From CALVLD01 sp964467585 (lineage in GTDB: Bacteria; Bacillota; Clostridia; Christensenellales; CAG-138), in assembly GCA_964467585.1 (NCBI GenBank), contig CAYXRF010000009.1, positions 1-64,000 on the forward strand: a stretch of 64,000 nt of DNA, given 5' to 3'. The position numbers were made by a program, and so were the translations under genes. Below are positions 31,305 through 41,430 of the stretch, piece by piece (the stretch's first letter is position 1; every line of letters starts with the position of its first letter). The notes below the pieces were generated by a model. The model was given only the letters and a program-made list of their open reading frames with translations. It searched no databases and had not been told where the DNA came from.

Positions 31305-32706
31305 CCTTTTCGACCGCATAATCGATGCCCTTACAAAGCGCGATGCGCGGAATACGCAGGGCGTTGACCCCTCCGCAAGGCTTGTTTTCGACGTAAAGAA
31401 GGTTCGTACCCAATGGGTCGCCGCCCTTGACGAGCTGCGTGCGCAGGAGGGCAGGAGAACGGACGGTGTGAGGTATAAAAAGTATGTCACCGCAGCAGAT
31501 TTTCTTTCGCCCGAAGCAGGCAGCATTCCTAAGTCAGGCTTTTACGAAAGCGATTTTGATGTACCTATAGAGGATGTTATATCGTCGTATAACAGCTATT
31601 ACGCAGAGGTTGTCGCCGCTATGCCACGGTTTGAAGCCGTTCAAGCGGAGTTCATTAATAGACTTCATCAGATAGCGGATCCGCTTGGCTTTGAGGTCGC
31701 AGACCCCAAGGCAAAAAGTATAAAGAGCAGCGTTAACAAGCTCATGCGCAAAAACTTCTTTGAGGGAAGACAATATTGCCTGCCCGATTTCAAAGACAAT
31801 GTTCGTGCCACTATCCTGATGAACAGTCTTGACGACATAGCAAAGCTGACCGGACTTAAGGATGTGTTCAGTACAATTAGGGTTGAATACAAGCATAACT
31901 CAGTTTCCGGTTATTTAGGCTTTCATATTACGACAGAAATCAATGGTGTGAAATGTGAATTGCAACTGTCAACGCCCGACATGTTTAACATAAAGCTGGA
32001 GAGTGACGCCATATATGAAGCATGGAGAAACAGAAACATAGAATCCTCAGAGAAAGAAACGGACGAAAAACGATCCGCAGCGCTTTGGAACGGCTATTTG
32101 GAAAAGTCCGGCTTGACTCCGCCGGTTCTTCTCATGGCTTCTGATTCGCTTATGTCATTGCAGGATAGGACAGTATCGAAAGACCGGACAGGACGCCAAG
32201 CGCCATTGAAAAACTCTTTTGAGCCAAACGCGGAACGATCAGGGAAAGCAACAACGCAATCATCCTCGTCGACGCCATATATAACTTCTATTGGTTCTGA
32301 CACGAGAAACACCTCACTTTCAAATGATAATACTATTATACACGAAAGTGAAACGGTTGTAAAGGAGAATCCTTCCGGTAAGCCAAATATTCGGAAGGGA
32401 GATCCCTCTCTCAAAAATAATTTTCGTGCCAAGTCCCGCCTCCCCTCCGGCGAGAACCCGGTACGGGAGGTTCCCGTGCCATCCGAAACAACCGCGGACG
32501 ATGGCGAAACCCGTACCTTTTTTTCTGCCCAACGCTTCCCAAACGTGCAAGCATTGTTGAGAAATGTCAGTTATTCTGCTATAATGTCCATATGCCGATA
32601 CGGAGGTTGTTTCAATGAAAAGCTGTTTCAAGGTTGTCGTCGCCGTTGTGACGTCCGTTTTATGCGCCGCCTTTGCGTTTTTGCCGCTTTCGGCACACGG
32701 CGCTGA
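31165..32706 (+). pseudogene. remnant of polyvalent protein: peptidase-like tail plus RelA/SpoT-like domain
   Basis: The reading frame that starts inside the recombinase (ESEKDFVEDEAVASLCENMLRD, then FIQRVK) changes frame after an extra base at 31302 and continues as DLFDRIIDALTKRD. The first part resembles the C-terminal helices of metallopeptidase domains in large polyvalent proteins of phages and conjugative elements. From about 31470 to 32030 it has a RelA/SpoT-like pattern (DFKDNVRATILMNSL, then GYLGFH and CELQLST). The rest is Ser/Pro-rich, and the frame runs out into the dacF signal-peptide region at 32706. No N-terminal half is found left of the prophage. It may be an old element truncated by this one. 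Confidence 0.65.
32557..32585 (+). promoter_or_regulatory. promoter of the carboxypeptidase gene
   Basis: TTGAGA (32557-32562), a 17-base spacer and a perfect TATAAT (32580-32585) with an upstream TG (extended -10) lie 29 bases before the ATG, with CGGAGG in between. It falls within the 3' end of the remnant, so the chromosome backbone resumes about here. Confidence 0.85.
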
Positions 32707-35072
32707 CGGAGACGCTCTTTCATACGGCTTGGCGGATGAAATACCCAAGCTTGTGTCATACGACGGTTATCTCAGCACGCAAACTCGGGCAATAGTAATG
32801 GATCTTGCAACAGGGCTGTATTATACTTGAGCAAAACGGAGACGTTCGCGCTTTTCCCGCAAGCACAACCAAGGTGATGACAGCGCTGCTGCTTGTTGAA
32901 AACACTGCCGATGGTGATTGGGATACGCCGATTGCCCCGATAGAGGAGTTCGGATACTCCAAGGAGGGTTCAAATTCTCAGATGGGGCTTATCGTGGGCG
33001 ACTGCCCCACAAGACGCGATCTGCTCTACGGAATTATGCTGCCAAGCGGATGCGACGCCGCTTATGTATCAGCATGCTTGGTTTCCGGAAGCGAAAACGA
33101 TTTTGTTGACCTGATGAACGTCCGCGCTTCCGAGCTGGGCATGTTCAACACGGGCTATGAAAACCCATATGGTGTTGCGGGAACAGGTCACTTCACCTGC
33201 GCCGCAGATATGGCAACACTGGTACGGTATGCGATGGGATATGATATTTTTCGTGCAGCCGCGTCAACCCAAAGTTATTCGTTTTCAATACACAACGGCA
33301 CACGCGTGCGCAATTTTATATGTGCGAACACAAACTATCTCATCCGTCAAGGCTCTCGTTACTATTATCAATATGCAATAGGCGTTAAGACGGGAACCAC
33401 GGGTCTTGCGGATCATTGCCTGACTTCCGCCGCAAAAAAGGACGGTCTGGAGCTTATCTGCATCGTTATGAATACAGACGACAACACTGAACGCTTCACG
33501 TTTTCACGCGAGCTGCTTGAGTGGGGCTTCAACAGTTACGCCGAGGATGGGGGGCTGTACTCCCGCGGGGCGACAAACGCATACTTCAAGACTTCCGCCG
33601 ATGAGTGCGCGCTGCGAAGCGCACCGAATGACGATGGGGAGCTTATAGCGTCTCTGCCATCGGGATACGGAGTTCGCGTTGGCGGATATCATTATGACGA
33701 AAATGACGATATGTGGTATTTGGTTTGGTATGACGGAGTATTTGCGTGGACACGCGCAAGCAAGCTGCACTTTGTATGTTATGTTGACGATATTGAGATC
33801 GAGAACGGCAGCGCGCTGTGTGGTTGCCGCGAGGTTGGCGTTGACGATGTTATCAACGGGACGGTCAGCTCTCGGCATACCATATCAACCGTTACCGTAA
33901 CGCTTTATGACAGCAATGGTTACGCAGTGCAGGGCGCAACAAACTATCCGGAGTGCGTTGGCACGCATCATATTGCGGATACAACAATCGACATGGATAT
34001 TGATCTTTCAATATTGCCAAAGGGCGAATACACCTGCGTTACACAGGTTACGGCAATCGCCGAGATACCCGGATGCGGACGTGAGGCAGTCACCTCCACG
34101 GTTTCAAGCTGCTTTTATGTGGGAGACGAACCCTGCTGCTGCGTGTCATACAATCCGCTTGGCGGCACAACTCTTATCGATGGCGCATTTGTGTACGAAA
34201 ACACTTACACCATATCGGATATTACGCCTCAAAGGGCGGGCTGTGAATTTGTGGGATGGAACACAGCGGCAGACGGCAGCGGCACAAGCTATAACAGCGG
34301 GGACGTAATCACGGTTGAAGCATCAACAGAGGGCAATGAGTCAATCACGCTGTATGGCGTTTGGCAAAAGGCAAAAAGCGCATGGACGACAGATTGTGAG
34401 ATATGTCCCGCTTATTGTGCCGAAATCGGTGACGAGCTGCTTGACGGAACCGTTTCGAACCCTGCGATAATTGATTGTATTACGGTTGAGATAGAGGGGG
34501 AGGACGGCTCAATTATTTCAAACGAATACCGTGTCGGAGTGAACGAGTTTGATTTTTCAAATGCCAATGCGGACTTCATCGCAGCCGAGCTTTTGCCCGC
34601 CCGCTATACGGTTTCGGTATATGGCATAGTCTGCTCCGGCGATACCGTGCGCGAGCTTATCTGGCAAGGGGAGATGAGCGTGTGGCGGTCTGAATACACG
34701 CTTGAATTTGAGCTTGACGGCGGATATTTTGAAGGTGATTACAGCGGATTTGTCGTGCAGAGCGGCAAGCATTTTGATAATCTGCCCACGCCCGTAAAGG
34801 AGGGCTGTGAGTTTGTCGGATGGTTTGACGATACAGGCGCTGAGATTGACGAAAGCACGGTCATTCCTCCCTGCGAGAATCCTTCCGCCTCGATTTACGC
34901 ACATTGGCTGGAGCTGCCCGCTTCAACAACCGAGCCTTCTGTTAACACGGGGGAAACAAAGCTTGTAATTTGGATATGGACGATAATCGGCGGCGTTGGT
35001 GCGATTGCCATGACGGCGGTGATAATCGCCGTCGTGCGCACGCGCAAACGTAAAAAATCGAAAGAGCAGTAA
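32615..35072 (+). pseudogene. D-alanyl-D-alanine carboxypeptidase (S11), frameshifted
   Basis: An exported low-molecular-weight penicillin-binding protein that trims peptidoglycan peptides. The order is signal peptide, S11 domain with SxxK as STTK and KTG as KTGTTG, a bacterial SH3-like segment, two InlB-type beta repeats (VGWNTAADGSG; VGWFDDTGAEI), and a C-terminal membrane anchor with basic tail. The reading frame breaks at 32825, where one extra base splits the start of the enzyme domain: the first frame stops at 32830 and the rest is open to 35072. The SxN motif reads SGC, not SGN. The frameshift may be real or a sequencing error. Confidence 0.85.
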
Positions 35073-35194
35073 CCCTCCGCGCTTATTATCCCGCCGCATC
35101 AGAACCCTTTGGCAAGAGAGCTTGCACCGTCAATATTTCACGGTTATCAACCCAACAGCCTATGGCGTTGAACAGGTATCCTTTTTTGCCGTTG

Positions 35195-35728
35195 CTATTT
35201 ATGCGCGTCGGTTCCTTTATCGTTTTTTCCGAGAGGGACTTTTTTTACAAGTATCGCGCCAACCGCGCCTATGGCAAGCCCCGTAACAACGCCGCTCACA
35301 ATCAAAACAGGCAGCCATGCGGCAATCTGCTTAACACCCGTAATCAGTATGGCAACAATGATCTGACCGATATTGTGTGCCACCGCTCCCGTCACGGATA
35401 CTCCCGCAGGCGTGAATCTGCGGCAGCGTGACAAAAGCGTCATGCACACGAGCGAAAGCGCAGCGCCCGCCGCCGCGTATGCGCCAGAGAGCAGCGTGCC
35501 GAAAAGCAGCGCGGAAAGCGCGACTCTTACAGCGGACGTCGCAGCCGCCGCACGCCAACCGAGCTTATACAGCACGAAAACTATCACAATGTTGGCAAGT
35601 CCCATTTTCACACCCGGAACTCCGAGCGAAAGCGGCAGAAGCGTCTCTATATAGGAGAGTATCATTGCCGCAGCAACCGAGACCCCCATTGTTGTTATGT
35701 ATGCGGTTTTGCTCAATCCTGCGTTCAC
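35195..35728 (-). CDS. Gx transporter family membrane protein
   Basis: 177 residues with five or six hydrophobic segments (AYITTMGVSVAAAMILSYIE at the start). The family signature is VPGVKMGLANIVIV and AVAHNIGQIIVA. In Firmicutes it is also annotated as heptaprenyl diphosphate synthase component I and belongs to the ECF-S-like Gx_transp family. It is the last gene of the rnf operon and overlaps the NusG-II gene by 4 bases. The substrate is unknown. Confidence 0.85.
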   Translation of the reverse strand: MNAGLSKTAYITTMGVSVAAAMILSYIETLLPLSLGVPGVKMGLANIVIVFVLYKLGWRAAAATSAVRVALSALLFGTLLSGAYAAAGAALSLVCMTLLSRCRRFTPAGVSVTGAVAHNIGQIIVAILITGVKQIAAWLPVLIVSGVVTGLAIGAVGAILVKKVPLGKNDKGTDAHK

Positions 35729-36114
35729 GGAACCACATCCACACCGTTATTTAACTCACCCTCTATACGCACGACCATCCTGTGCGGCAGACAGGTTATT
35801 GTCTCTCCAACATACTTAATCGTCCTCTGCTTTACGCAAAGCCTGTCGGGACAGTCCGCACAGCTGACGCATACCTTGCCGCTTTGTATGACGATCGTGT
35901 TTTTACCGCCGTCATATCCGTCAACAGTAATTTCGATATCCGTATCAAGAGGATAACGTGCTACGTCCTCACCGTTTACCGAAACAACGGCATATGCGCC
36001 TTGCTTTTTTGCAAGACTGACAACGCCCCACAGTATAAGTGCGGCAAGCCCAATCGCAAGCACGAGTATGATATCGTTTCTGATCCGTTTTTTTAGGGAA
36101 GAGTTTGCTTCCAT
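35725..36114 (-). CDS. NusG domain II-containing protein
   Basis: 129 residues: a basic N-terminus, one transmembrane helix (DIILVLAIGLAALILWGVV), then an extracytoplasmic NusG-II-type beta domain with CVSCADCPDRLCVKQ and CLPHRMVV. Homologues are encoded in Rnf and Gx operons. The cysteines could bind a metal or form disulfides. The ATG at 36114 is chosen because the longer frame upstream has no start signal. It probably cooperates with the adjacent Gx protein. Confidence 0.85.
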   Translation of the reverse strand: MEANSSLKKRIRNDIILVLAIGLAALILWGVVSLAKKQGAYAVVSVNGEDVARYPLDTDIEITVDGYDGGKNTIVIQSGKVCVSCADCPDRLCVKQRTIKYVGETITCLPHRMVVRIEGELNNGVDVVP

Positions 36115-36180
36115 ATAATTATGCGATAACCCTTGAGCGGACACAGGCGCACCCATGCCCGCTCAAAGCGTTAATTGCTG

Positions 36181-37005
36181 TTAAGACGCCGACTGACGAT
36201 GAGCGCCCGAAAAATCGGCAAATTTTATTGCGTGGACGGGACACTCCGCCTCACACTTGCCGCAGTTGATGCACTTGTCATAGTCAATTACGGCAAGATT
36301 GCCAACAACCTTAACGGCGCCGACCGGGCAGCCCCTTTCACACTTTCCGCAGGCAATACAGCCGTTGGTGCATTTGCGGCGAACCACCGCGCCTTTGTCA
36401 TGGTTTGAACAGGTGACAACAACGTGACGAACATCCGGAAACAGTGTTATCAGGTGATTGGGGCAAGCCTTGGCGCAAAGCCCGCAGCCGCCGCATTTAC
36501 GCGTGTCAACATGCGCGATGCCGTTTTCAATACATATGGCGTCATGAGTGCAGACCCTTTGGCAATCTCCATAACCCATACAGCCCTGGGTGCAAAGCCC
36601 CCTGCCGCCATACATCATGTTGGCGGCGGCGCAGGTCTGTATGCCCTGATAGATCTCCTTATCCTTGTTGTTGATGCAGTCCCCGTGGCAATGCACAAAT
36701 GCGACCTGCTCAATAACATCCATGAACTCAACGCCCATGGTTTCGGAAATCCTGCGGGAGACGGCGTCCGCGCCCGGCACGCACAGGTTTGTTTTTGTGC
36801 CTTCAACAGAGGCAAGCGCGTGCGCGTATCCGTCGCAGCCCGTAAATCCGCAGGCTCCGCAGTTTGCCCCGGGAAGACAGGCGCGAACGGCAATCTCTTT
36901 TTCATTAACGGGAACGCTCATAAAGTGGGCGGCAACCGTAAGCAGCACGGCGCATACCAGCCCGACGCCGGCAACAAGACCGATGGCAAAAACAATGGCT
37001 GTCAT
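36181..37005 (-). CDS. rnfB: Rnf complex subunit B (ferredoxin-type)
   Basis: 274 residues. An N-terminal membrane anchor (FAIGLVAGVGLVCAVLL) leads to the Fe-S domain CGACGFTGCDGYA, then a series of ferredoxin motifs: CGGCGLCAKACP, CIACGKCERGCP and CINCGKCEAECP. RnfB takes electrons from reduced ferredoxin and passes them into the membrane complex that pumps Na+ or H+. It is the sixth rnf gene of the operon. The 175-base gap to the NusG-II gene contains no further gene. Confidence 0.95.
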   Translation of the reverse strand: MTAIVFAIGLVAGVGLVCAVLLTVAAHFMSVPVNEKEIAVRACLPGANCGACGFTGCDGYAHALASVEGTKTNLCVPGADAVSRRISETMGVEFMDVIEQVAFVHCHGDCINNKDKEIYQGIQTCAAANMMYGGRGLCTQGCMGYGDCQRVCTHDAICIENGIAHVDTRKCGGCGLCAKACPNHLITLFPDVRHVVVTCSNHDKGAVVRRKCTNGCIACGKCERGCPVGAVKVVGNLAVIDYDKCINCGKCEAECPVHAIKFADFSGAHRQSAS

Positions 37006-37019
37006 ATCACCGCACCCCC

Positions 37020-37622
37020 TTACACGCCGAATATTCCCGCGACCATGCCCGTAAAGCCATAGAACGCAAGAGACACTATCGAAGCGGCGACAAGGGTAAT
37101 CGGGATGCCGCGGAACGCCTTTGGCGGATTGCTCTCCTCCATGCGCCCGCGCACTCCAGCAAACAGCACCATTGCCAGCAAAAAGCCCAAACCGCAGCCA
37201 AGCGAGCTTGTCATCGATTCAACAAAATTGTAACCGTCTGTGATATTGTTTAGTGTAACGCCGAGGACGGCGCAGTTGGTTGTGATAAGCGGCAGATACA
37301 CGCCCAACGATTTGTGAAGCGCGGGCAGGTATTTTTTAAGCACAATTTCAACAAACTGCACAAGCGCGGCAATTACAAGAATAAACAGTATGGTTTGAAG
37401 AAAACCAAGCCCGTTCGGCTCAAGCACATATACCTGCAGCGGGTAAGTCACCGCGGTTGCAAGCAGCATTACGAACGTTACCGAAACGCCCATGCCAACC
37501 GCCTGATCCGTCTTTTTTGAAACACCGAGGAACGGGCAAATGCCTAAGAATTTGCTCAGCACATAGTTGTTCACCAGCACCGAGGTCATAAGAATTACGG
37601 TAAGCGTTTTAAGCGTCCCCAT
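37020..37622 (-). CDS. rnfA: Rnf complex subunit A
   Basis: 200 residues with six membrane segments. Typical RnfA features: VNNYVLSKFLGICPFLGVS near the start, with a Cys thought to coordinate the intramembrane iron, and LITTNCAVLGVTLNN in the second half with the matching Cys. The ATG at 37622 follows AAGGAGG by 9 bases; a GTG three codons upstream is an alternative. The gene overlaps rnfE by 14 bases. Confidence 0.95.
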   Translation of the reverse strand: MGTLKTLTVILMTSVLVNNYVLSKFLGICPFLGVSKKTDQAVGMGVSVTFVMLLATAVTYPLQVYVLEPNGLGFLQTILFILVIAALVQFVEIVLKKYLPALHKSLGVYLPLITTNCAVLGVTLNNITDGYNFVESMTSSLGCGLGFLLAMVLFAGVRGRMEESNPPKAFRGIPITLVAASIVSLAFYGFTGMVAGIFGV

Positions 37623-38322
37623 CGCGTTCACCCTCCTTTACGGTTATGTCGTTATCCGCTTGCTTGCAGTCGTCCTTTCGACAAAAAGATGCAGACGGAC
37701 AGCCTTCGCACTCAAAGCTCTTTTTTGTGGGAGCCTTGCCCTTTGTGATATGATTAACAAGAGCGATAAGGCAGCCGAATACAAAGAAGCCTCCCGGCGC
37801 GGCGACAAGTATGGGGATTTTGAGATTCTGCAAAAAGCCGATCTCAATTCCCGCAAAGCTTGCGGAGCCTATTACCTCGCGCACGGTTGCCATAACCAGC
37901 AGAGCAAGCGTAAAGCCAATCCCCATGCCGACTCCGTCAAGCGCGGAGTCTATCACACAGTTGTCCTTTGCAAACATCTCCGCTCTGCCAAGTATAATGC
38001 AGTTGACGACGATAAGCGCAAGATATACGCCGAGCATATCGTAAAGCTCGGGCAGATACGCCTCCATAAGCATCTGCACAACCGTAACAAAGCCTGCAAT
38101 AACAACGATATAGCAGGGAATCCTGACCATGTCGGGTATCAGCTTTCTCAGTGCGGAGATAGCAATATTTGAGCAGACAAGAACCGCAGTTGCGGCAAGA
38201 CCCATCGCAAGCGCCGATACCACACTCGTGCTTGTAGCCAATGTTGGGCAGGTTCCCAACACAAGCACCAACACGGGATTTTCACGGATTATCCCCTTGA
38301 GCAGTATGCCAAGCTTTTTCAT
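37609..38322 (-). CDS. rnfE: Rnf complex subunit E
   Basis: 237 residues, six membrane segments. The pair to RnfA: NPVLVLVLGTCPTLATST near the start and LIVVNCIILGRAE in the centre carry the conserved cysteines. The C-terminus has an extra Cys-rich cytoplasmic tail (CEGCPSASFC, then a later Cys), which the proteobacterial form lacks and which might bind another metal cluster. Overlaps rnfG by 4 bases. Confidence 0.95.
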   Translation of the reverse strand: MKKLGILLKGIIRENPVLVLVLGTCPTLATSTSVVSALAMGLAATAVLVCSNIAISALRKLIPDMVRIPCYIVVIAGFVTVVQMLMEAYLPELYDMLGVYLALIVVNCIILGRAEMFAKDNCVIDSALDGVGMGIGFTLALLVMATVREVIGSASFAGIEIGFLQNLKIPILVAAPGGFFVFGCLIALVNHITKGKAPTKKSFECEGCPSASFCRKDDCKQADNDITVKEGERDGDA

Positions 38323-38852
38323 CTGCCGTCACTTCCTTTCGTTATAAGCTCAATCACACTGAAAGCGTCCTCTAACGCCTGCTTAAAAGCGTTTGACGAA
38401 TAGGTCGCGCCGGCAAACGTGTCAACCTGAGCATATGTTTCGGCGTTGGTTCCCGAATATAGAGCGGGATATGTGGTTTTGCCAAAATCCTTTGATTCCA
38501 TATAGCTTGTGATGACCGCGTTAACAATAACGCCGTCCTTTATGCCCACCGTTATCCCCATGTCGCCGCTGCTGTAAGCAGAGCGAACCGCAAGAACGAC
38601 CGCATAGCTGCCGTCCGCTGCCCTATACACGGCGGTAATGCTGTCGGGCGCATCAACAGGGACTTCAACCTTGTCAAATTCGCCCGCATCGGGAAGCGCC
38701 TGCTCAAGCGAACGCTGTACCCGATCCTCGCGCACCTGCTTAACAACGGGTGCGGTAAAGTGGTTTGTCACCGCAAGCACGGCGGTTACTATAAGGCATA
38801 TCGCCGTCAGTACAATGACGCTTTTTACCTTAACATCCATCTTCTTTTTCAT
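38319..38852 (-). CDS. rnfG: Rnf complex subunit G
   Basis: 177 residues: one N-terminal transmembrane helix (SVIVLTAICLIVTAVLAV) and an extracytoplasmic FMN-binding domain. The motif for covalent FMN attachment is visible as TFAGATYSS near residue 145, with the flavin on the Thr. RnfG passes electrons between RnfD and RnfC. Attachment requires an ApbE-type flavin transferase, which I do not see in this window. Confidence 0.93.
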   Translation of the reverse strand: MKKKMDVKVKSVIVLTAICLIVTAVLAVTNHFTAPVVKQVREDRVQRSLEQALPDAGEFDKVEVPVDAPDSITAVYRAADGSYAVVLAVRSAYSSGDMGITVGIKDGVIVNAVITSYMESKDFGKTTYPALYSGTNAETYAQVDTFAGATYSSNAFKQALEDAFSVIELITKGSDGR

Positions 38853-39826
38853 GCCTTGGCGCCCCCCAACGGTTTTTTCATCGTGAGCTTTTCAATATAG
38901 GGAGTGAGTATATTCATTATCAATATTGAGAATGATACGCCCTCGGGATAGCTTGCGAACCGCCTGATAGCAACGGTCAGAAGTCCGCATCCAAGCCCAA
39001 ACACCACCTTGCCCCACGAGGTTGTGGGGGTTGTAACATAGTCCGTTGCCATGAATATGGCGCCAAGCACCAAGCCGCCGCCCATAACCGCGTACGCGGC
39101 GTTGGCAATATTACCATATATTATCCATGAAAGCACAAACACAGTACCGATAAACACAACGGGAGTGTGCCATGTGATAACCTTGCGGATAAGCAGATAT
39201 ACGCCCCCGATAAGCAGCGCGATTATGCAGGTTTCTCCCAATGCGCCGCTTCTGAAGCCAAGCAGCATATCCATGAGCTTAGGCAGAGTGCCGGATTGCC
39301 CGCCAAGCACGGCGAGCGGTGTAGCGGAGGCGGCAGTATCCACCACGGCAGGTGTAAACAGAGTGGAAAGACCCGCATTTTGCGTTGTGACCGCCGTCAT
39401 TGATTCAGTAAAGGCGATAAGCATCATCACCCTTGCGGTTATGGCGGGGTTGGCAAAGTTTTTGCCCAAGCCACCGAAAAGACACTTCACGGCAACAATC
39501 GCAAACGCGCTGCCCACAGCAGCCTGCCACAGCGGTATGCTTGCGGGCAGATTCATGGCAAGCAAAAGACCCGTCACTATGGCGGAAAGGTCGCCGATTG
39601 TATTTTTGCGCTTGCACGCAAGGTTGAATAGCCACTCGGACAATACGGCGGTTGCTATACACAACGTTATAACATAAAGAGAGCTTATGCCGAACAGAAC
39701 AATGGAGGCAAGAGCGGCGGGACAAAGCGCAATTATCACATCCGTCATAATGCCCTTTGTGGTGTTGCCCGACCTGATGTGCGGCGAAACCGATACTATA
39801 AGCTTTTTTTGCTGCGGCTGTTCCAT
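38849..39826 (-). CDS. rnfD: Rnf complex subunit D
   Basis: 325 residues, multi-span membrane protein. Family signatures: SVSPHIRSGNTTKGIMTDV near the N-terminus, and an FMN-binding SATPLAV segment. It contains further GGLVLGAIFMATDYVTTP and EGVSFSILIMN segments. The ATG overlaps the rnfC stop (TAATG). Confidence 0.94.
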   Translation of the reverse strand: MEQPQQKKLIVSVSPHIRSGNTTKGIMTDVIIALCPAALASIVLFGISSLYVITLCIATAVLSEWLFNLACKRKNTIGDLSAIVTGLLLAMNLPASIPLWQAAVGSAFAIVAVKCLFGGLGKNFANPAITARVMMLIAFTESMTAVTTQNAGLSTLFTPAVVDTAASATPLAVLGGQSGTLPKLMDMLLGFRSGALGETCIIALLIGGVYLLIRKVITWHTPVVFIGTVFVLSWIIYGNIANAAYAVMGGGLVLGAIFMATDYVTTPTTSWGKVVFGLGCGLLTVAIRRFASYPEGVSFSILIMNILTPYIEKLTMKKPLGGAKA

Positions 39827-41148
39827 TACTTCTGTCCCTCCTTATTTTGCTGCTGATGGGCGCGAAGCTCCGCCTTGGCAAGCTTATGTCTCTGAACGAT
39901 AAGCTGATGAGCGGGACAAACAAATGAGCAGGCGCCGCATTCCATGCAGAGGTTAACCTTAAGCTTTTCAAGTCCGCTGAAGTCGTTCTGTGAAAACGCT
40001 TTTGCTATCGCTGGAGGGTTAAGACGCATAGGACAGTGGTTAACGCAGTTTCCGCAGCGTATGCAGGGCGTTTCGTCAGGAACCTCGGCGTCAAATTCGT
40101 CAAAAGCAAGTATGGCGTTTGTGTTTTTAAGTATGGGTACGTCAAGATTGGGAACAGCAGTGCCCATCATCGGACCTCCGTAAAGAGCCTTCATAGGCTC
40201 CGAGGCGAAGCCGCCGCAAAAATTAAACACATCGTTAAAGGATGTGCCTATGGGGACTGTTACGTTCATCGGCGTTTTAACGGCGGAACCATCCACCGTG
40301 ACAACCTTTTCAACAAGCGGCATACCCGTTTCAAGGTAGCTTTCAATCGCCGCAAGCGTTGTGACGTTGATTATCACAACTCCCGCGTCAAGCGGCAGCT
40401 TACCCTCGGGCACAATCCTGCCCGTTGTGTTGTAGATCAGCACTTTTTCACCGCCCTGCGGATACATTGAAGGCAGAACCTGAATCTTGACGAGAGAATC
40501 GTTTGCAAACGCCTTCTTCAAGGCGGCGACGGCTGTGGGCTTGTTTTTTTCAATGCCGAATATAACCTGCTTTGGCGCAAGATAACGCTTCATAACGTCA
40601 ACACCGCGGACAAGCAGGTCAAGCTTGTCGAGTATCGTTCTGGTGTCGCTTGTAATGTAAGGCTCGCACTCTGCAGCGTTAATCAAAAAGTATTCAGCCT
40701 TTTCAATATCCTTTATTGCAAGCTTAACAGACGTTGGAAAGCCCGCTCCGCCCAAACCTACTATACCGCTGTCGCGCACAGCCTGAGCCAAGTCCTCAAG
40801 CGAGTTGACCGAGGGAGGCGTAAGCCCCTCATATCGACGCATTTCTCCGTCGGATTGGATAAACACGGCGGGTGCGCTTCTGCCGTTGCTGAGGACTATA
40901 TCCTCAACCTTTTTGACCGTACCCGACACCGAAGCGTGAACGGGCGCGGATACAAACCCACCGGATTCCGCTATCAGCTGACCTACCGCAACATTGTCGC
41001 CTATCTTAACAACAGGCTTTGCGGGCGCGCCGATGTGCATTACCATAGGAATAACGACCATATCGGGCGGAGGCATTTGCACAGGCTTCATACCCGCAGT
41101 ATTCTTCCTGTGCGGCACACGCACGCCCGACAATCCGAATAATGACAT
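39826..41148 (-). CDS. rnfC: Rnf complex subunit C (NADH/ferredoxin)
   Basis: 440 residues. The peripheral subunit that donates electrons to NAD+. Order: an N-terminal GVRVPHRKNTAG region, a flavin/NADH-binding domain (GLGGAGFPTSVKL near residue 130, INAAECEPYI, then GGPMMGTAV), and two ferredoxin motifs CIRCGNCVNHCP and CMECGACSFVCP. The ATG at 41148 with GGGGGTTTAAT upstream is chosen; a longer frame reaches back without a binding site. First gene of the operon. Confidence 0.95.
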   Translation of the reverse strand: MSLFGLSGVRVPHRKNTAGMKPVQMPPPDMVVIPMVMHIGAPAKPVVKIGDNVAVGQLIAESGGFVSAPVHASVSGTVKKVEDIVLSNGRSAPAVFIQSDGEMRRYEGLTPPSVNSLEDLAQAVRDSGIVGLGGAGFPTSVKLAIKDIEKAEYFLINAAECEPYITSDTRTILDKLDLLVRGVDVMKRYLAPKQVIFGIEKNKPTAVAALKKAFANDSLVKIQVLPSMYPQGGEKVLIYNTTGRIVPEGKLPLDAGVVIINVTTLAAIESYLETGMPLVEKVVTVDGSAVKTPMNVTVPIGTSFNDVFNFCGGFASEPMKALYGGPMMGTAVPNLDVPILKNTNAILAFDEFDAEVPDETPCIRCGNCVNHCPMRLNPPAIAKAFSQNDFSGLEKLKVNLCMECGACSFVCPAHQLIVQRHKLAKAELRAHQQQNKEGQK

Positions 41149-41274
41149 ATTAAACCCCCTGACTGTTTCAAATATGAAAGGGAGCACATCTCCCTTATGG
41201 ATGCGGAATTCTCGGACGAGTTGACCCTTAAGCACAAAACCGTGGATAAATTGCCCCCCAAACTCCCAATATAA

Positions 41275-41303
41275 AGTATATCACTACGTATGAATGGTGT
41301 CAA
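41275..41303 (-). promoter_or_regulatory. rnf operon promoter
   Basis: On the minus strand TTGACA (41303-41298), a 17-base spacer and TATACT (41280-41275). It stands about 125 bases upstream of rnfC. The untranslated leader between has no recognised riboswitch fold. Confidence 0.85.
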
Positions 41304-41371
41304 TCGGGCGGCAACGATTAAGCGTCACATTATTTTAACGATCCAATGCGTCCTTTGCCTCAAATTAACCC

Positions 41372-41400
41372 TTGTGACATCCGTCAACATATGGTAGAAT
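41372..41400 (+). promoter_or_regulatory. ireB operon promoter
   Basis: TTGTGA (41372-41377), a 17-base spacer and TAGAAT (41395-41400), diverging from the rnf promoter by 70 bases. The ireB ATG is 30 bases downstream with TGGAGG before it. Confidence 0.75.
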
Positions 41401-41430
41401 ATAGTGAACGATTATGTATGGAGGCTTGCT

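Noticed and set aside
35073..35194. 41-codon open minus-strand stretch between the carboxypeptidase and Gx genes
   Set aside because: It has no start codon in a sensible position and no recognised family. I call the interval noncoding.
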